Shown: positions 7,110 to 15,233, counted from the first letter of the stretch. The stretch is DNA of 24,356 bases from Eubacteriales Family XIII. Incertae Sedis bacterium (GCA_031276775.1 JAISML010000026.1:1-24356), one strand, 5' to 3'. Notes: generated by a model not told the origin, from the letters alone. Made by a program: numbers and translations.

Positions 7110-7779
7110 ACTCGTTTGCGAGGCCAATCTTTTGTTGCCTCAATATGGTCTCGTTACTTTGACCTGGGGCAATGTGAGCGCGGTGGATCGGGAAGAAGGT
7201 TTGGTTGTCATCAAACCCAGCGGCCTGGACTATGCGACGATGAAGCCCCGGGATATGGTGGTCGTGGACTTGAAGAGCGGCGAGAAAGCGGAAGGCGACC
7301 GCAAACCGTCCTCCGATACGCCCACGCATTTGGAACTGTACCGCAGTTTTTCCGGGATCGGCGGCATTGTGCACACCCACAGCAGATGGGCGACGATCTT
7401 CGCGCAGGCGCGGAAAGGGATTCCGCCTTTCGGGACGACGCACGGCGATTATTTTCACGGAACCGTCCCCTGTACGCGCCTGATGACGCCGGAAGAGATC
7501 GACGCCGGTTACGAAGCGGAAACGGGCAAGGTGATCGCGGAAGCTTTCCAAGATATCCGGGCAAGCGACGTCCCGGCGGTTTTGGTGGCGAACCACGGCC
7601 CTTTCACTTGGGGGACGGACGCCTCCGACGCCGTTCACAACGCGGTGGTTCTGGAAGAAATCGCATTCATGGCCTGGCACAATCAGATGGCGAATCCGGA
7701 CACTCCGCCGTTGCAAAAAGAATTGTTGGACAAACACTACCTGCGCAAGCACGGCGCCAACGCGTATTACGGACAATAG
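7090..7779 (+). CDS. araD: L-ribulose-5-phosphate 4-epimerase
   Basis: A 229-residue class II aldolase/epimerase that interconverts L-ribulose 5-phosphate and D-xylulose 5-phosphate through retro-aldol chemistry, feeding the pentose phosphate pathway. The Zn ligands are His95 and His97 (HTHS) and His169 (ANHGPF), close to or at the positions used in E. coli AraD. Asp76 in SSDTPTHL matches the conserved catalytic Asp, and GTTHGDYFHG, KPSGLDY and the C-terminal RKHGANAYYGQ are family hallmarks. Length equals the norm (about 230). The ATG has GGAGGG four to nine bases upstream. It is the last gene of the row. AraD homologues also act in L-xylulose and ascorbate routes, so the starting sugar is not fixed by this enzyme alone. 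Confidence 0.93.
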   Translation: MLENLKQLVCEANLLLPQYGLVTLTWGNVSAVDREEGLVVIKPSGLDYATMKPRDMVVVDLKSGEKAEGDRKPSSDTPTHLELYRSFSGIGGIVHTHSRWATIFAQARKGIPPFGTTHGDYFHGTVPCTRLMTPEEIDAGYEAETGKVIAEAFQDIRASDVPAVLVANHGPFTWGTDASDAVHNAVVLEEIAFMAWHNQMANPDTPPLQKELLDKHYLRKHGANAYYGQ

Positions 7780-7784
7780 CGGAC

Positions 7785-7810
7785 GCGCCGGGCAATGCCG
7801 CATCCGGCGC
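7785..7810 (+). other. Stem-loop downstream of araD
   Basis: GCGCCGG (7785-7791) pairs perfectly with CCGGCGC (7804-7810) around a 12-base loop, starting five bases after the araD stop. The right arm is the beginning of repeat copy 2. There is no T-run, so termination here is uncertain. Confidence 0.4.
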
Positions 7811-7895
7811 CGCATCCCGGAGACCCCGGCGCGGAATCCCGCAACGGCGGCGGGCGGCTGGGAAATGGAGGGAATATGCTTGAGAATTTAAAACA
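7802..7895 (+). repeat. 94-bp direct repeat, copy 2
   Basis: This is an exact copy of 7016-7109, placed 22 bases after the araD stop codon. It again carries the RBS, the ATG (at 7876) and the first codons of araD, then similarity stops at 7895. The lack of any mismatch in 94 bases points to a recent duplication, active homogenisation or an assembly artefact. Confidence 0.95.
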
Positions 7896-7905
7896 GGTTA
7901 AATGA
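7876..7905 (+). pseudogene. araD 5' stub (nine-codon minigene)
   Basis: Inside repeat copy 2 the araD start is reproduced with an intact GGAGGG site. The frame reads MLENLKQVK and then stops at TGA 7903-7905; the first six codons and the first two bases of the seventh come from the duplicated araD segment. It is most simply the remnant of a duplicated second araD or operon copy that was later deleted. It could be translated, because the RBS is complete, but a nine-residue product is unlikely to be functional. Confidence 0.6.
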
Positions 7906-7985
7906 AAACTTTAGCGTGGCCCTAAGCGCGACCCTGTGGTTGATTTTGCGGCGGGTGAGCCCGGCTGACTCCGAAAATGAGATTA

Positions 7986-8014
7986 TTTACACGGCTTGCA
8001 AACAATGCTATACT
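7986..8014 (+). promoter_or_regulatory. SigA-type promoter of the TPM-pspA unit
   Basis: TTTACA (7986-7991, 5 of 6 matches) is separated by exactly 17 bp from TATACT (8009-8014, 5 of 6 matches). Transcription would start near 8021, about 34 bases before the ATG at 8055. This separates the envelope-stress genes from the araD row. Confidence 0.7.
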
Positions 8015-8054
8015 GTAAGGCGAAGAATACGCGCGGACAAGACAGGAGGGGATG

Positions 8055-9074
8055 ATGGGCAGAGGCGGCGGAGGAGGCGGTTCCGGCGGCGGAGGCGGGG
8101 GCGGCAGAAGTTTCGGGAGCAGCGGCAGCGGAAGCAGAAGCTTTGGGCATGTGAGCAGTTCCTCACGCGGCGGGTCTTCCCCGGGACGCGGCAGAGGCGG
8201 CGGCGGCAACGGTTGGGGCGGCGGTTCCGGCGGCGGCGGATGGCATCGCGAGCGTCGGTGGAGTCGCAGTTACGGCGGTTACAACGATTACGGACACCGC
8301 AGAGGTTATGGCGGGAGACGCACGAGATCGGGCGTTTCCGCGATCGTGACGCTTGCGTTCGTGGTGTTGATGGTCTTTATTCTCACGCTCTTCAACAATT
8401 CGAGATCTGCCGTGCCCGCATCCACCTACGAGCGGGAACCTTTGGGAAAAGGTCTTGCGGCGGAAACCGCGTATCTGAAAGACGATGCCCATTGGATCGA
8501 CAATGTGCGCGAAGTCGAACGGGCGATGAAGTACTTCTACGACAAGACCGGCGTCCGTCCGTATCTGTGGATTGCCGAATCTTTGGGCGGTTCGTCCTAT
8601 GTTACGGACGACGAGGCGAACGCCGCCCTGAACGACCTGTATGATGCGGAGATCAGCGACGAGGCGCATATCGTGGTGCTGTTCCTGGAGACGAGCGACA
8701 GCGATTACGACATCTATTATGTCGCGGGATCCGCCGCGAAGACCGTGATGGATCAGGAAGCCTGCGATATTTTGATGAATTATTTCATCAAGTATTACAC
8801 GCGCGACTACGACGACAACGAATATTTCTCACAGGTGTTCAGAGACACGGCGGACAGGATCATGTCCAAAACCGTATCGACAGGCGTAATTGCGTTCGGC
8901 GGGGTTGCGGGGATCGTCGTGTTGGTCGTCCTGCTCCTGTTCATTACCTCGATGGTGAAAAAGGGAAACGAGCGGAAACGGCTCAACGCGGAAATATTGA
9001 ATACGCCGATCGACAGGGACGACGCGTTTGACATACAGGACGAAGCGGAGAAGAAAGCGAAAGAGTATGAGTGA
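8055..9074 (+). CDS. Gly/Arg-rich two-TM membrane protein with TPM-like domain
   Basis: A 339-residue protein. Residues 1-92 are low complexity, with Gly runs followed by Ser- and RGG/RGY-like stretches and many Arg/Tyr. A TM helix follows at about 95-115 (SAIVTLAFVVLMVFILTLF). A soluble domain at about 125-265 (VRPYLWIAES, HIVVLFLETSDSDYDIYYVAGSAAKTVMDQEA) resembles the TPM/YgcG phosphatase-like fold. A second TM lies at about 275-297, ending in a charged tail. By the positive-inside rule, the glycine-rich arm and the tail are cytoplasmic and the domain is outside. The ATG at 8055 is preferred over 8052 because AGGAGG is then five bases away. Pairing with pspA suggests membrane-integrity maintenance. 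Usual TPM proteins carry the Gly-rich part at the C-terminus. Confidence 0.7.
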   Translation: MGRGGGGGGSGGGGGGGRSFGSSGSGSRSFGHVSSSSRGGSSPGRGRGGGGNGWGGGSGGGGWHRERRWSRSYGGYNDYGHRRGYGGRRTRSGVSAIVTLAFVVLMVFILTLFNNSRSAVPASTYEREPLGKGLAAETAYLKDDAHWIDNVREVERAMKYFYDKTGVRPYLWIAESLGGSSYVTDDEANAALNDLYDAEISDEAHIVVLFLETSDSDYDIYYVAGSAAKTVMDQEACDILMNYFIKYYTRDYDDNEYFSQVFRDTADRIMSKTVSTGVIAFGGVAGIVVLVVLLLFITSMVKKGNERKRLNAEILNTPIDRDDAFDIQDEAEKKAKEYE

Positions 9075-9215
9075 GGAAGGCTCCTCACCTGTGCGTTTGC
9101 CGGGATCAACCGATTCGGCATGGCGGGCGCCTTGCGCCTGTGCGGACGGATGCCGCGCGAATGGCGGTTCAATGGGTATTCTATTGCTGTTTAATGAAGA
9201 TACGGAGGATTTGAC

Positions 9216-9887
9216 ATGAGCATTTTGGAACGGTTCGCCACGATTATGAAGGCCAACATCAATGCCTTGCTCGACAAGGCGGAGGATCCCGCAAAGATGA
9301 TCGATCAATATCTGATCGACATGAAAGAGAGCCTTGCCACAGTCAAGAAGGAAACGGTCAACATCATGGCGGTGGAGAAGCGGGCGGCAGCCGACGTCGA
9401 GGAGAACAATGCGGAGATCCGGAAGTTCCGGGAACTCGCCGAGAAAGCCGTCGCGTCCGGAAACGATGAAGACGCGCGCGTTTTCATCAAGAAATACAAA
9501 GATCTCGAAGAGAGAAAGACCGTGCTCGAAACCAATGCCGCCGCCGCCGCCGACAACGCGACGCGGATGAAAGAAATGCACAACAAGCTCGTATCGGACA
9601 TCGAACAGCTTGAAAGCCGCAAGGCGCAGATCAAATCGACGGTTTCGGTCGCCAAGGCCATCGAACAGGTCAACAAGGTCGGCGACCCTTTGAGCAAAGC
9701 CTCGGAGATCGGAACCAAGTTCAGCGACATGGAGGATAAGGCGAACGCGCGGCTCGACAAAGCGCAGGCCGCTTCGGAACTCAACAGCGAACTCGGGGAC
9801 GCGGCGGACAAGCTCGCACAGTCATACGGCTCGGTGACGGACGCCGAAGTTGACGCCGAACTGGCAAAACTGAAATCCGGCGTTTGA
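9216..9887 (+). CDS. pspA: PspA/IM30 family membrane stress protein
   Basis: A 223-residue, almost wholly alpha-helical coiled-coil protein. The opening (SILERFATIMKANINALLDKAEDPAKMIDQYLIDM) is the diagnostic PspA/Vipp1/LiaH start, with the amphipathic helix and the EDP turn. Length matches the family (220-230). Members form ESCRT-III-like rods or rings on the inner face of the cytoplasmic membrane and counter loss of proton motive force or antimicrobial damage. GGAGG lies seven bases upstream of the ATG. It follows the TPM-like protein by 141 bp, so the two probably form one unit from the promoter at 7986-8014. No pspC, liaRS-like sensor or other partner is visible. Confidence 0.9.
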   Translation: MSILERFATIMKANINALLDKAEDPAKMIDQYLIDMKESLATVKKETVNIMAVEKRAAADVEENNAEIRKFRELAEKAVASGNDEDARVFIKKYKDLEERKTVLETNAAAAADNATRMKEMHNKLVSDIEQLESRKAQIKSTVSVAKAIEQVNKVGDPLSKASEIGTKFSDMEDKANARLDKAQAASELNSELGDAADKLAQSYGSVTDAEVDAELAKLKSGV

Positions 9888-9919
9888 TCGTTTGAACCAA
9901 CACTGTTTTGCATGGTAGG

Positions 9920-9939
9920 GACCGCCCTGCGGGGCGGTC
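9920..9939. other. GC-rich hairpin after pspA
   Basis: GACCGCCC (9920-9927) and GGGCGGTC (9932-9939) form an 8-bp perfect stem around TGCG. The flanks GTAGG are repeated on both sides in direct orientation. It may end pspA transcription weakly (no T-run), or be a dispersed palindromic repeat of the kind common between clostridial genes. It ends eight bases before the RBS of the next gene. Confidence 0.5.
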
Positions 9940-9963
9940 GTGTAGGTAAGGAGTGTGCAACAA

Positions 9964-11676
9964 TTGTGCGGGACTATGCTTCTGTCGGATTTGCTTGAGA
10001 GGAACGCCAAGCTCTGCGGAGAGGATACGGCGCTCGTCGAGCTGAATCCCATACATGACGACGCGAAAAATCTCAGTTGGCAGGAATATGAATTGGTGGA
10101 AACCGGGCACGCCTCCCATTACCGGCGGGAATTGACGTGGCGGGCGTTCGACGAGCGCGCCAACCGGTTTGCGCGTTTGTTGGCGGACAAAGGGATCCGC
10201 CGGGGCGACAAGGTCGCCATACTGCTCATGAATTGTATCGATTGGCTTCCGATTTACTTCGGCGTCCTGAAGACCGGAGCCATTGCCGTTCCTTTGAATT
10301 TTCGGTACACCGCGGAGGAAATCGCGTACTGCGCCGATCTGTCCGACGCGCGGGCGCTCATATTCGGTCCGGAATTTTTGGATCGCGTGGGTTCCGTCAG
10401 ACGGGAACTCGCGAAAGTGGCGACCTATGTCTTTGTCGGTATGGACGCCCCGGACTATGCGAACAGCTTTGAAGGTCTGATCGACCGATACGCGCCGGAA
10501 CCGCCGGCGATCGAACTTGCGGAAGAGGATGACGCCGCGATCTATTTCTCGTCCGGCACGACGGGCTTCCCGAAAGCCATCCTGCATACGCAGGCGAGCC
10601 TGATGTCGGCGGCCGTCACGGAGCAGACACACCACGGCCAAACCAAGGACGATGTTTTTCTGCTGATTCCGCCGCTCTACCACACCGGCGCGAAGATGCA
10701 TTGGTTCGGCAGTCTCATGTCGGGCAGCAGAGCCGTGATACTGAAAGGCACAAGCCCGCAATGGGTGTTGGAAACTGCGGCGGAGGAGAGAGCGACGATC
10801 GTATGGCTTTTGGTTCCGTGGGCGCAGGACATCCTGGACGCCATCGAAAACGGGGACGTGGATCTGAGCCGGTTGGATCTGAGCCGGTGGCGGTTGATGC
10901 ACATCGGCGCACAGCCTGTGCCGCCCAGCCTCATCAAACGGTGGAAAAAACATTTCCCGCATCACTTGTACGATACCAATTACGGTCTGTCCGAATCCAT
11001 CGGTCCGGGTTCCGTGCATCTCGGCGTCGGGAACATGCACAAAGTCGGCGCCATCGGCAAGGCCGGCCACCGGTGGCGAACGAGGATCGTGGACGGATAC
11101 GGCGCGGAGACGCCGCAGGGCGAGGTGGGCGAATTGATCGTCAAAGGACCGGGCGTCATGAAAGAGTATTACAACGATCCCGAAGCAACGGCGGCGGCGC
11201 TCAGGGATGGCTGGCTCTATACGGGAGACATGGCGATGGAGGATGAGGACGGCTTCATCTACCTGGTCGACAGGAAGAAAGACGTCATCATCACGGGAGG
11301 TGAGAACATCTACCCGGTTCAGATCGAAGATTTTATGCGCAAAAATGACAAGATCAAAGACGTCGCCGTCATCGGCGTCGCGGATCACAGACTCGGCGAG
11401 ATCGCCGTCGCCATCGTCGAACTGAAAGCGGGCGTCCGGGCGACCGAGGAGGAACTCCAATCATTTGCGGGTGCGTTGCCGCGATACAAGCGTCCCAAGA
11501 AGATCATTTTCGACGAAGTGCCCCGCAATCCGACGGGCAAGATCGAGAAACCCAAGTTGCGCCGCAAATACGGCGCGGACGCCATCGTCGCGAAAGAAAC
11601 GGAGATCGGCGTCGAAACGAAAGAAGAAAGGATCTGCGCGGAAACGGAGATCGGGGTCGGTGTGCGGGAGACGTGA
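9964..11676 (+). CDS. AMP-binding acyl-CoA synthetase/ligase (FadD/class I adenylate-forming family)
   Basis: An approximately 570-residue cytosolic enzyme that would activate a carboxylic acid as its acyl-AMP and transfer it to CoA. Motif A5-like core is SSGTTGFPKAILHTQ. YDTNYGLSES, GWLYTGDMA, the hinge VDRKKDVIITGGENIYP and the catalytic lysine in NPTGKIEKPK are all intact. The substrate class (fatty, aromatic or crotonobetaine-like acid) cannot be read. The start is uncertain: AAGGAG (9948-9953) gives ten-base spacing to TTG 9964, one base to GTG 9955 and 22 bases to ATG 9976. After the catalytic lysine there is a 45-residue tail with the unit ETEIGV repeated, unusual for the family. Its neighbours do not suggest a pathway. 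Confidence 0.85.
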   Translation: MCGTMLLSDLLERNAKLCGEDTALVELNPIHDDAKNLSWQEYELVETGHASHYRRELTWRAFDERANRFARLLADKGIRRGDKVAILLMNCIDWLPIYFGVLKTGAIAVPLNFRYTAEEIAYCADLSDARALIFGPEFLDRVGSVRRELAKVATYVFVGMDAPDYANSFEGLIDRYAPEPPAIELAEEDDAAIYFSSGTTGFPKAILHTQASLMSAAVTEQTHHGQTKDDVFLLIPPLYHTGAKMHWFGSLMSGSRAVILKGTSPQWVLETAAEERATIVWLLVPWAQDILDAIENGDVDLSRLDLSRWRLMHIGAQPVPPSLIKRWKKHFPHHLYDTNYGLSESIGPGSVHLGVGNMHKVGAIGKAGHRWRTRIVDGYGAETPQGEVGELIVKGPGVMKEYYNDPEATAAALRDGWLYTGDMAMEDEDGFIYLVDRKKDVIITGGENIYPVQIEDFMRKNDKIKDVAVIGVADHRLGEIAVAIVELKAGVRATEEELQSFAGALPRYKRPKKIIFDEVPRNPTGKIEKPKLRRKYGADAIVAKETEIGVETKEERICAETEIGVGVRET

Positions 11677-11738
11677 TCGGCGCCGGCGATTGACGCAGCG
11701 TTCAACCGCGTGATTTGGCCGGATCGGTCGGACAATAC

Positions 11739-14700
11739 ATGTTAAACATCTATTATGCCAGAGAAAACATCGACAAAGACCGCTTCATGTTTGACCGCAT
11801 TCGCGAAGCCTTGGATCGCATACGCCGTCGGGACGGGCGGCAAACGCTTGAACCGAAACCGGGCGCCGGGCGATCATGTCCGGTGCGATCGGCGCGCGAA
11901 CCGCGCCACGTACTGCTCCTCGTGCCGGAACAGTATACTTTGCAGACGGAGCGCAACGCGTTTGCCTGCCTCGAAGCCCCGGGGTTCATTGATTTTGAGG
12001 TTTTGAGCCTGACCTCTTTCGGCCGGCGTCTCCTTTCCGAAACAGGCGGAGTGGATCTGACTTTCATCAACCGATACGGCAAATTCATGCTCATTGCCGG
12101 GCTGTTGCACAGGCGCAAACATTCCTTGATGACCTTTCGCAACCTTGAGGCTTCCTCGGATTTCGTCGACAAACTGAACGATATGATCGCCGAACTGAAA
12201 AACTTCAACGTCACCCCGGAGGCGTTGGCGGGTATTTCGGAGGGGATTGGGGACGACGGTCTGTTGAAACGCAAATTGGCCGATGTGGCGGTCATCTATG
12301 CCGGTTACGAGGAAAGGCTGAAAGGGCGGTACACAGACGCCGCCGATTACCTGAAACTGTTCACATCCAAGATTTCAAAATCCGTGTTTGCCGCGGAAAC
12401 CGAGATCTGGCTCTCCGCTTTTGATTATCTCAATCCTGCCGCGATGGATGCGGTCACGGAACTTGCCGTCTGCGCGCCTTCCGTCAATCTCGTTCTCACG
12501 GCCGAACCCGGGAATGCGTTTTTTCGCCTGACGAACACACTGATCGAAGACATCGGGCGGCGTGCGGCGGACGCGGGCGCGGAAACGAACCTCCGACCGA
12601 TCGAAGAGACCTTTGCCCATCGCAAACCGGCTGCCGTCGCGCACATCGAGCAATGCCTCTTCTCTTATCCGCGCAGAACTTACGACGGCAGGCCAATCGG
12701 CGCCGGAACCCCGCAGGACGGGCGGCCGCGGGAAAAAGCGCGCAACGCCGGCGCGCCCGGCGTCCAAACGCAACAGGGCGGACATGCGCCGGGAAACGCG
12801 CGGGATGCGCTGAGACTTGTCGCGGCCGCCAACTATTATGCCGAGGCGGAAACGGCGGCGGCGCGCATCGTGGAGTTGACGCGGGACGAAGGCTTGCGCT
12901 ATCGGGACATCCTCATCCTGTGCAACGACATGGGCGCGCGCGCCTCCGTCATCAAACGGGTCTTCGCCCGGTACGGCCTGCCCCTGTTCATGGATCAAAG
13001 ACGCGGCGTCGAACACAATCCCGCGCTTGAATACATCCTCGCGTTGCTCTCGATCGTTTCCGGAGGTTGGTCGTACGAATCCGTCTTTCGCTTTCTTAAG
13101 ACAGGTCTTACGGGCTTGGATCGGGAAGCGTGGGAGGAACTTGAGAATTATGTCTGCAAATACAGAATACGGGGCAACTTGTGGAAGAAGGATTTCACCT
13201 ACGGAGGTGCGGAGTATTCGCAGGAGGAAATGGACGGTCTCAACGAAACGAGACGGAAAATCGCGGCGTTGATCGGCGCGTTTGAAACGCCTTTCCGCCG
13301 GAGCGGAACCGCAGGGGAAAAGACGCAATGTCTGCATCGGTTTCTTGCGGACAAAGCGCGTTTGCCCGGTTCGATCGATCGGCTGACGGATGTCCTGCAA
13401 GCTTCCGGCGACCCGCAGTATGCGGAATACGCCGCTGAAATGTCGGGCATATGGGACGTGATCGAAGAGATCTTTGCGCAATTGATCGCGGTCATGGGCG
13501 ATCTGCCCATGCGCGACGAAGAGTATGCGGGTGTGATCAGGGCGGGATTTTTTTCCGTTCGGATGGGCATACTGCCGCCCTCCCCGGATCAACTTGTCCT
13601 GGGGACGATGCAGCGGACGCGCAGCGGAGCGGTGGAAGCGCTTTTCGTGTTGGGCGCCAACGACGGCGTTCTTCCGATGTACGACGCCGACGACACGATT
13701 TTGAACGAGGATGAGAAAGTGCGCCTCGCCGCCGCCGGCCGGATGATCGGCAGGGAAAACGACAACCTGCTCATGGAGGAACAGTTGGCCGTCTATCGCA
13801 ACCTGTCGAAACCCGGGCGTCTTCTGCATGTGAGCTATTCGATTTCGGACAACAGCGGCAAGGACATGAAACCATCGGTGATCTTTGAACAGTTGCGCCG
13901 CTTGTTCCCGGGCGTTCCCGCAGAGAAAGATATTCTGAACGACGGAAGCGATCCGCTGCGGCTTGTCCAATATCCGGATGAAACGATGAGTCATTTGACG
14001 GAGCGGTTGCAACGTTGCGTCGGCGGCGAACGGTTGTCCCCGGTTTGGAAAGATGTCTATCTGTGGTTCAAAGCCGACGGGCGGGAGGCTTTAAACCACA
14101 TCCGCGCGGGTCTGACTTTTCGCAACAGGCGGGAAAACATCGACGAACGATTTGTGTCGATGCTTTACGGCGGCGCGGACAAGACGGAAACATCCGGTTC
14201 CGATCCGGCGGAAACCGCAGTTCCGACCGTTCTTGTCACATCGCCCTCCGCGTTGGAAAGATTCAGTCACTGTCCGTTTGCCTTTTTTCTGGATCGCGGC
14301 GTCAGGGTCAAGGAACGGCGCATCTTCGAGATCGACGGCAGAAACGTGGGGGACGTCTACCACGAGGTGCTCATGCGGTACGGCGCGGAGATGATGCGGG
14401 ATGGGTTGTCCGTCTCGGATGAGGGTTCCGCGTGGCGCACTGTCACCGAAGCGGAGAGCGCCGTCTTGGTCGGACGCATTTACGACGAGGTGGCGTCGGA
14501 ATTCAAAGAGGGGCTGCTATTGGGCGGCGGTTACGAACGCTACAAATCGGAGCGAATCAAACGGATCGCTTCCGATGTCGCGTGGATCGTGACGCGGCAG
14601 GTCAGATCCGGCGCCATTGCCGACATGCGTTTTGAGACGGTTTTCGGCGACGGCGGCGAGTTTCCCGCCGTCGAGGTCACAAAAGACGGCAAACGCGTCC

Positions 14701-15221
14701 GTGTGCAGGGGCGCATGGATCGCGTGGATGTTCTTGAAGGAGGGTACGCGCGGATCATCGACTACAAATCAGGCGCCGAAACATTCAGCCGGGACGATGT
14801 GCTCGGCGGTTGGCAGTTGCAATTGATGCTCTACCTGTTGGCCGTGCGCGAAAGATACCAACCCGCCGGCGCGTTCTATTTTAAGATCGCCGAGCCGCGC
14901 GTGGAGGACAAGGGCAAAGAAGACGTCGCGGACGGGATCATGAAAGCGTTCCGGCTCGACGGTCTGGCGCCGGACGATCCGCAGATCTTGGCGGCGCTCG
15001 GGGAACCTGTCAGATCTGCGGCGCCGGAAGAGTTCGAGGCCATGCAGGATTCCGTCAAATCCCTCGTGACCGATCTGTGTGGCAAGTTGCTTTCGGGCAA
15101 CATCGATGCCGAACCCATGACCGCCAAAAAGATCAAGGCGGGCGCCGGCAATAAACCGATGACCGCCTGTACCTATTGTTCCTATCGGGGCGTGTGCAAT
15201 TTCGACCGGGCGTTCGGATAA
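11739..15221 (+). CDS. addB: AddB/RexB-type ATP-dependent nuclease subunit
   Basis: A 1160-residue protein of the AddB/RexB family, the second subunit of the AddAB helicase-nuclease that resects DNA double-strand breaks for RecA. The opening HVLLLVPEQYTLQTERNAF is a typical AddB segment. The C-terminal RecB-like nuclease has Asp994 in GRMDRVD, then IIDYKSG with Asp1008 and Lys1010. Four cysteines, Cys845 and Cys1144-X2-Cys1147-X5-Cys1153, form the expected 4Fe-4S cluster. The N-terminal P-loop (GRSGSGKT in B. subtilis) is replaced by ARENIDKD, so ATP binding is unlikely here, as in RexB types. A Gly/Arg/Gln-rich linker lies at about 320-365. ATG 11739 is chosen over TTG 11715; its RBS is weak. 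No addA follows. Confidence 0.88.
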   Translation: MLNIYYARENIDKDRFMFDRIREALDRIRRRDGRQTLEPKPGAGRSCPVRSAREPRHVLLLVPEQYTLQTERNAFACLEAPGFIDFEVLSLTSFGRRLLSETGGVDLTFINRYGKFMLIAGLLHRRKHSLMTFRNLEASSDFVDKLNDMIAELKNFNVTPEALAGISEGIGDDGLLKRKLADVAVIYAGYEERLKGRYTDAADYLKLFTSKISKSVFAAETEIWLSAFDYLNPAAMDAVTELAVCAPSVNLVLTAEPGNAFFRLTNTLIEDIGRRAADAGAETNLRPIEETFAHRKPAAVAHIEQCLFSYPRRTYDGRPIGAGTPQDGRPREKARNAGAPGVQTQQGGHAPGNARDALRLVAAANYYAEAETAAARIVELTRDEGLRYRDILILCNDMGARASVIKRVFARYGLPLFMDQRRGVEHNPALEYILALLSIVSGGWSYESVFRFLKTGLTGLDREAWEELENYVCKYRIRGNLWKKDFTYGGAEYSQEEMDGLNETRRKIAALIGAFETPFRRSGTAGEKTQCLHRFLADKARLPGSIDRLTDVLQASGDPQYAEYAAEMSGIWDVIEEIFAQLIAVMGDLPMRDEEYAGVIRAGFFSVRMGILPPSPDQLVLGTMQRTRSGAVEALFVLGANDGVLPMYDADDTILNEDEKVRLAAAGRMIGRENDNLLMEEQLAVYRNLSKPGRLLHVSYSISDNSGKDMKPSVIFEQLRRLFPGVPAEKDILNDGSDPLRLVQYPDETMSHLTERLQRCVGGERLSPVWKDVYLWFKADGREALNHIRAGLTFRNRRENIDERFVSMLYGGADKTETSGSDPAETAVPTVLVTSPSALERFSHCPFAFFLDRGVRVKERRIFEIDGRNVGDVYHEVLMRYGAEMMRDGLSVSDEGSAWRTVTEAESAVLVGRIYDEVASEFKEGLLLGGGYERYKSERIKRIASDVAWIVTRQVRSGAIADMRFETVFGDGGEFPAVEVTKDGKRVRVQGRMDRVDVLEGGYARIIDYKSGAETFSRDDVLGGWQLQLMLYLLAVRERYQPAGAFYFKIAEPRVEDKGKEDVADGIMKAFRLDGLAPDDPQILAALGEPVRSAAPEEFEAMQDSVKSLVTDLCGKLLSGNIDAEPMTAKKIKAGAGNKPMTACTYCSYRGVCNFDRAFG

Positions 15222-15233
15222 AGGGACGCTCCC

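Noticed and set aside
7906..7985. Possible remnant of an araD copy after the repeat
   Set aside because: I compared this stretch by eye with araD and the kinase and saw no continuing similarity in any frame beyond the 94-bp repeat.
9781..11460. 559-codon open frame antisense to the acyl-CoA synthetase
   Set aside because: The forward strand has all adenylate-forming motifs; the reverse product has no recognisable feature.
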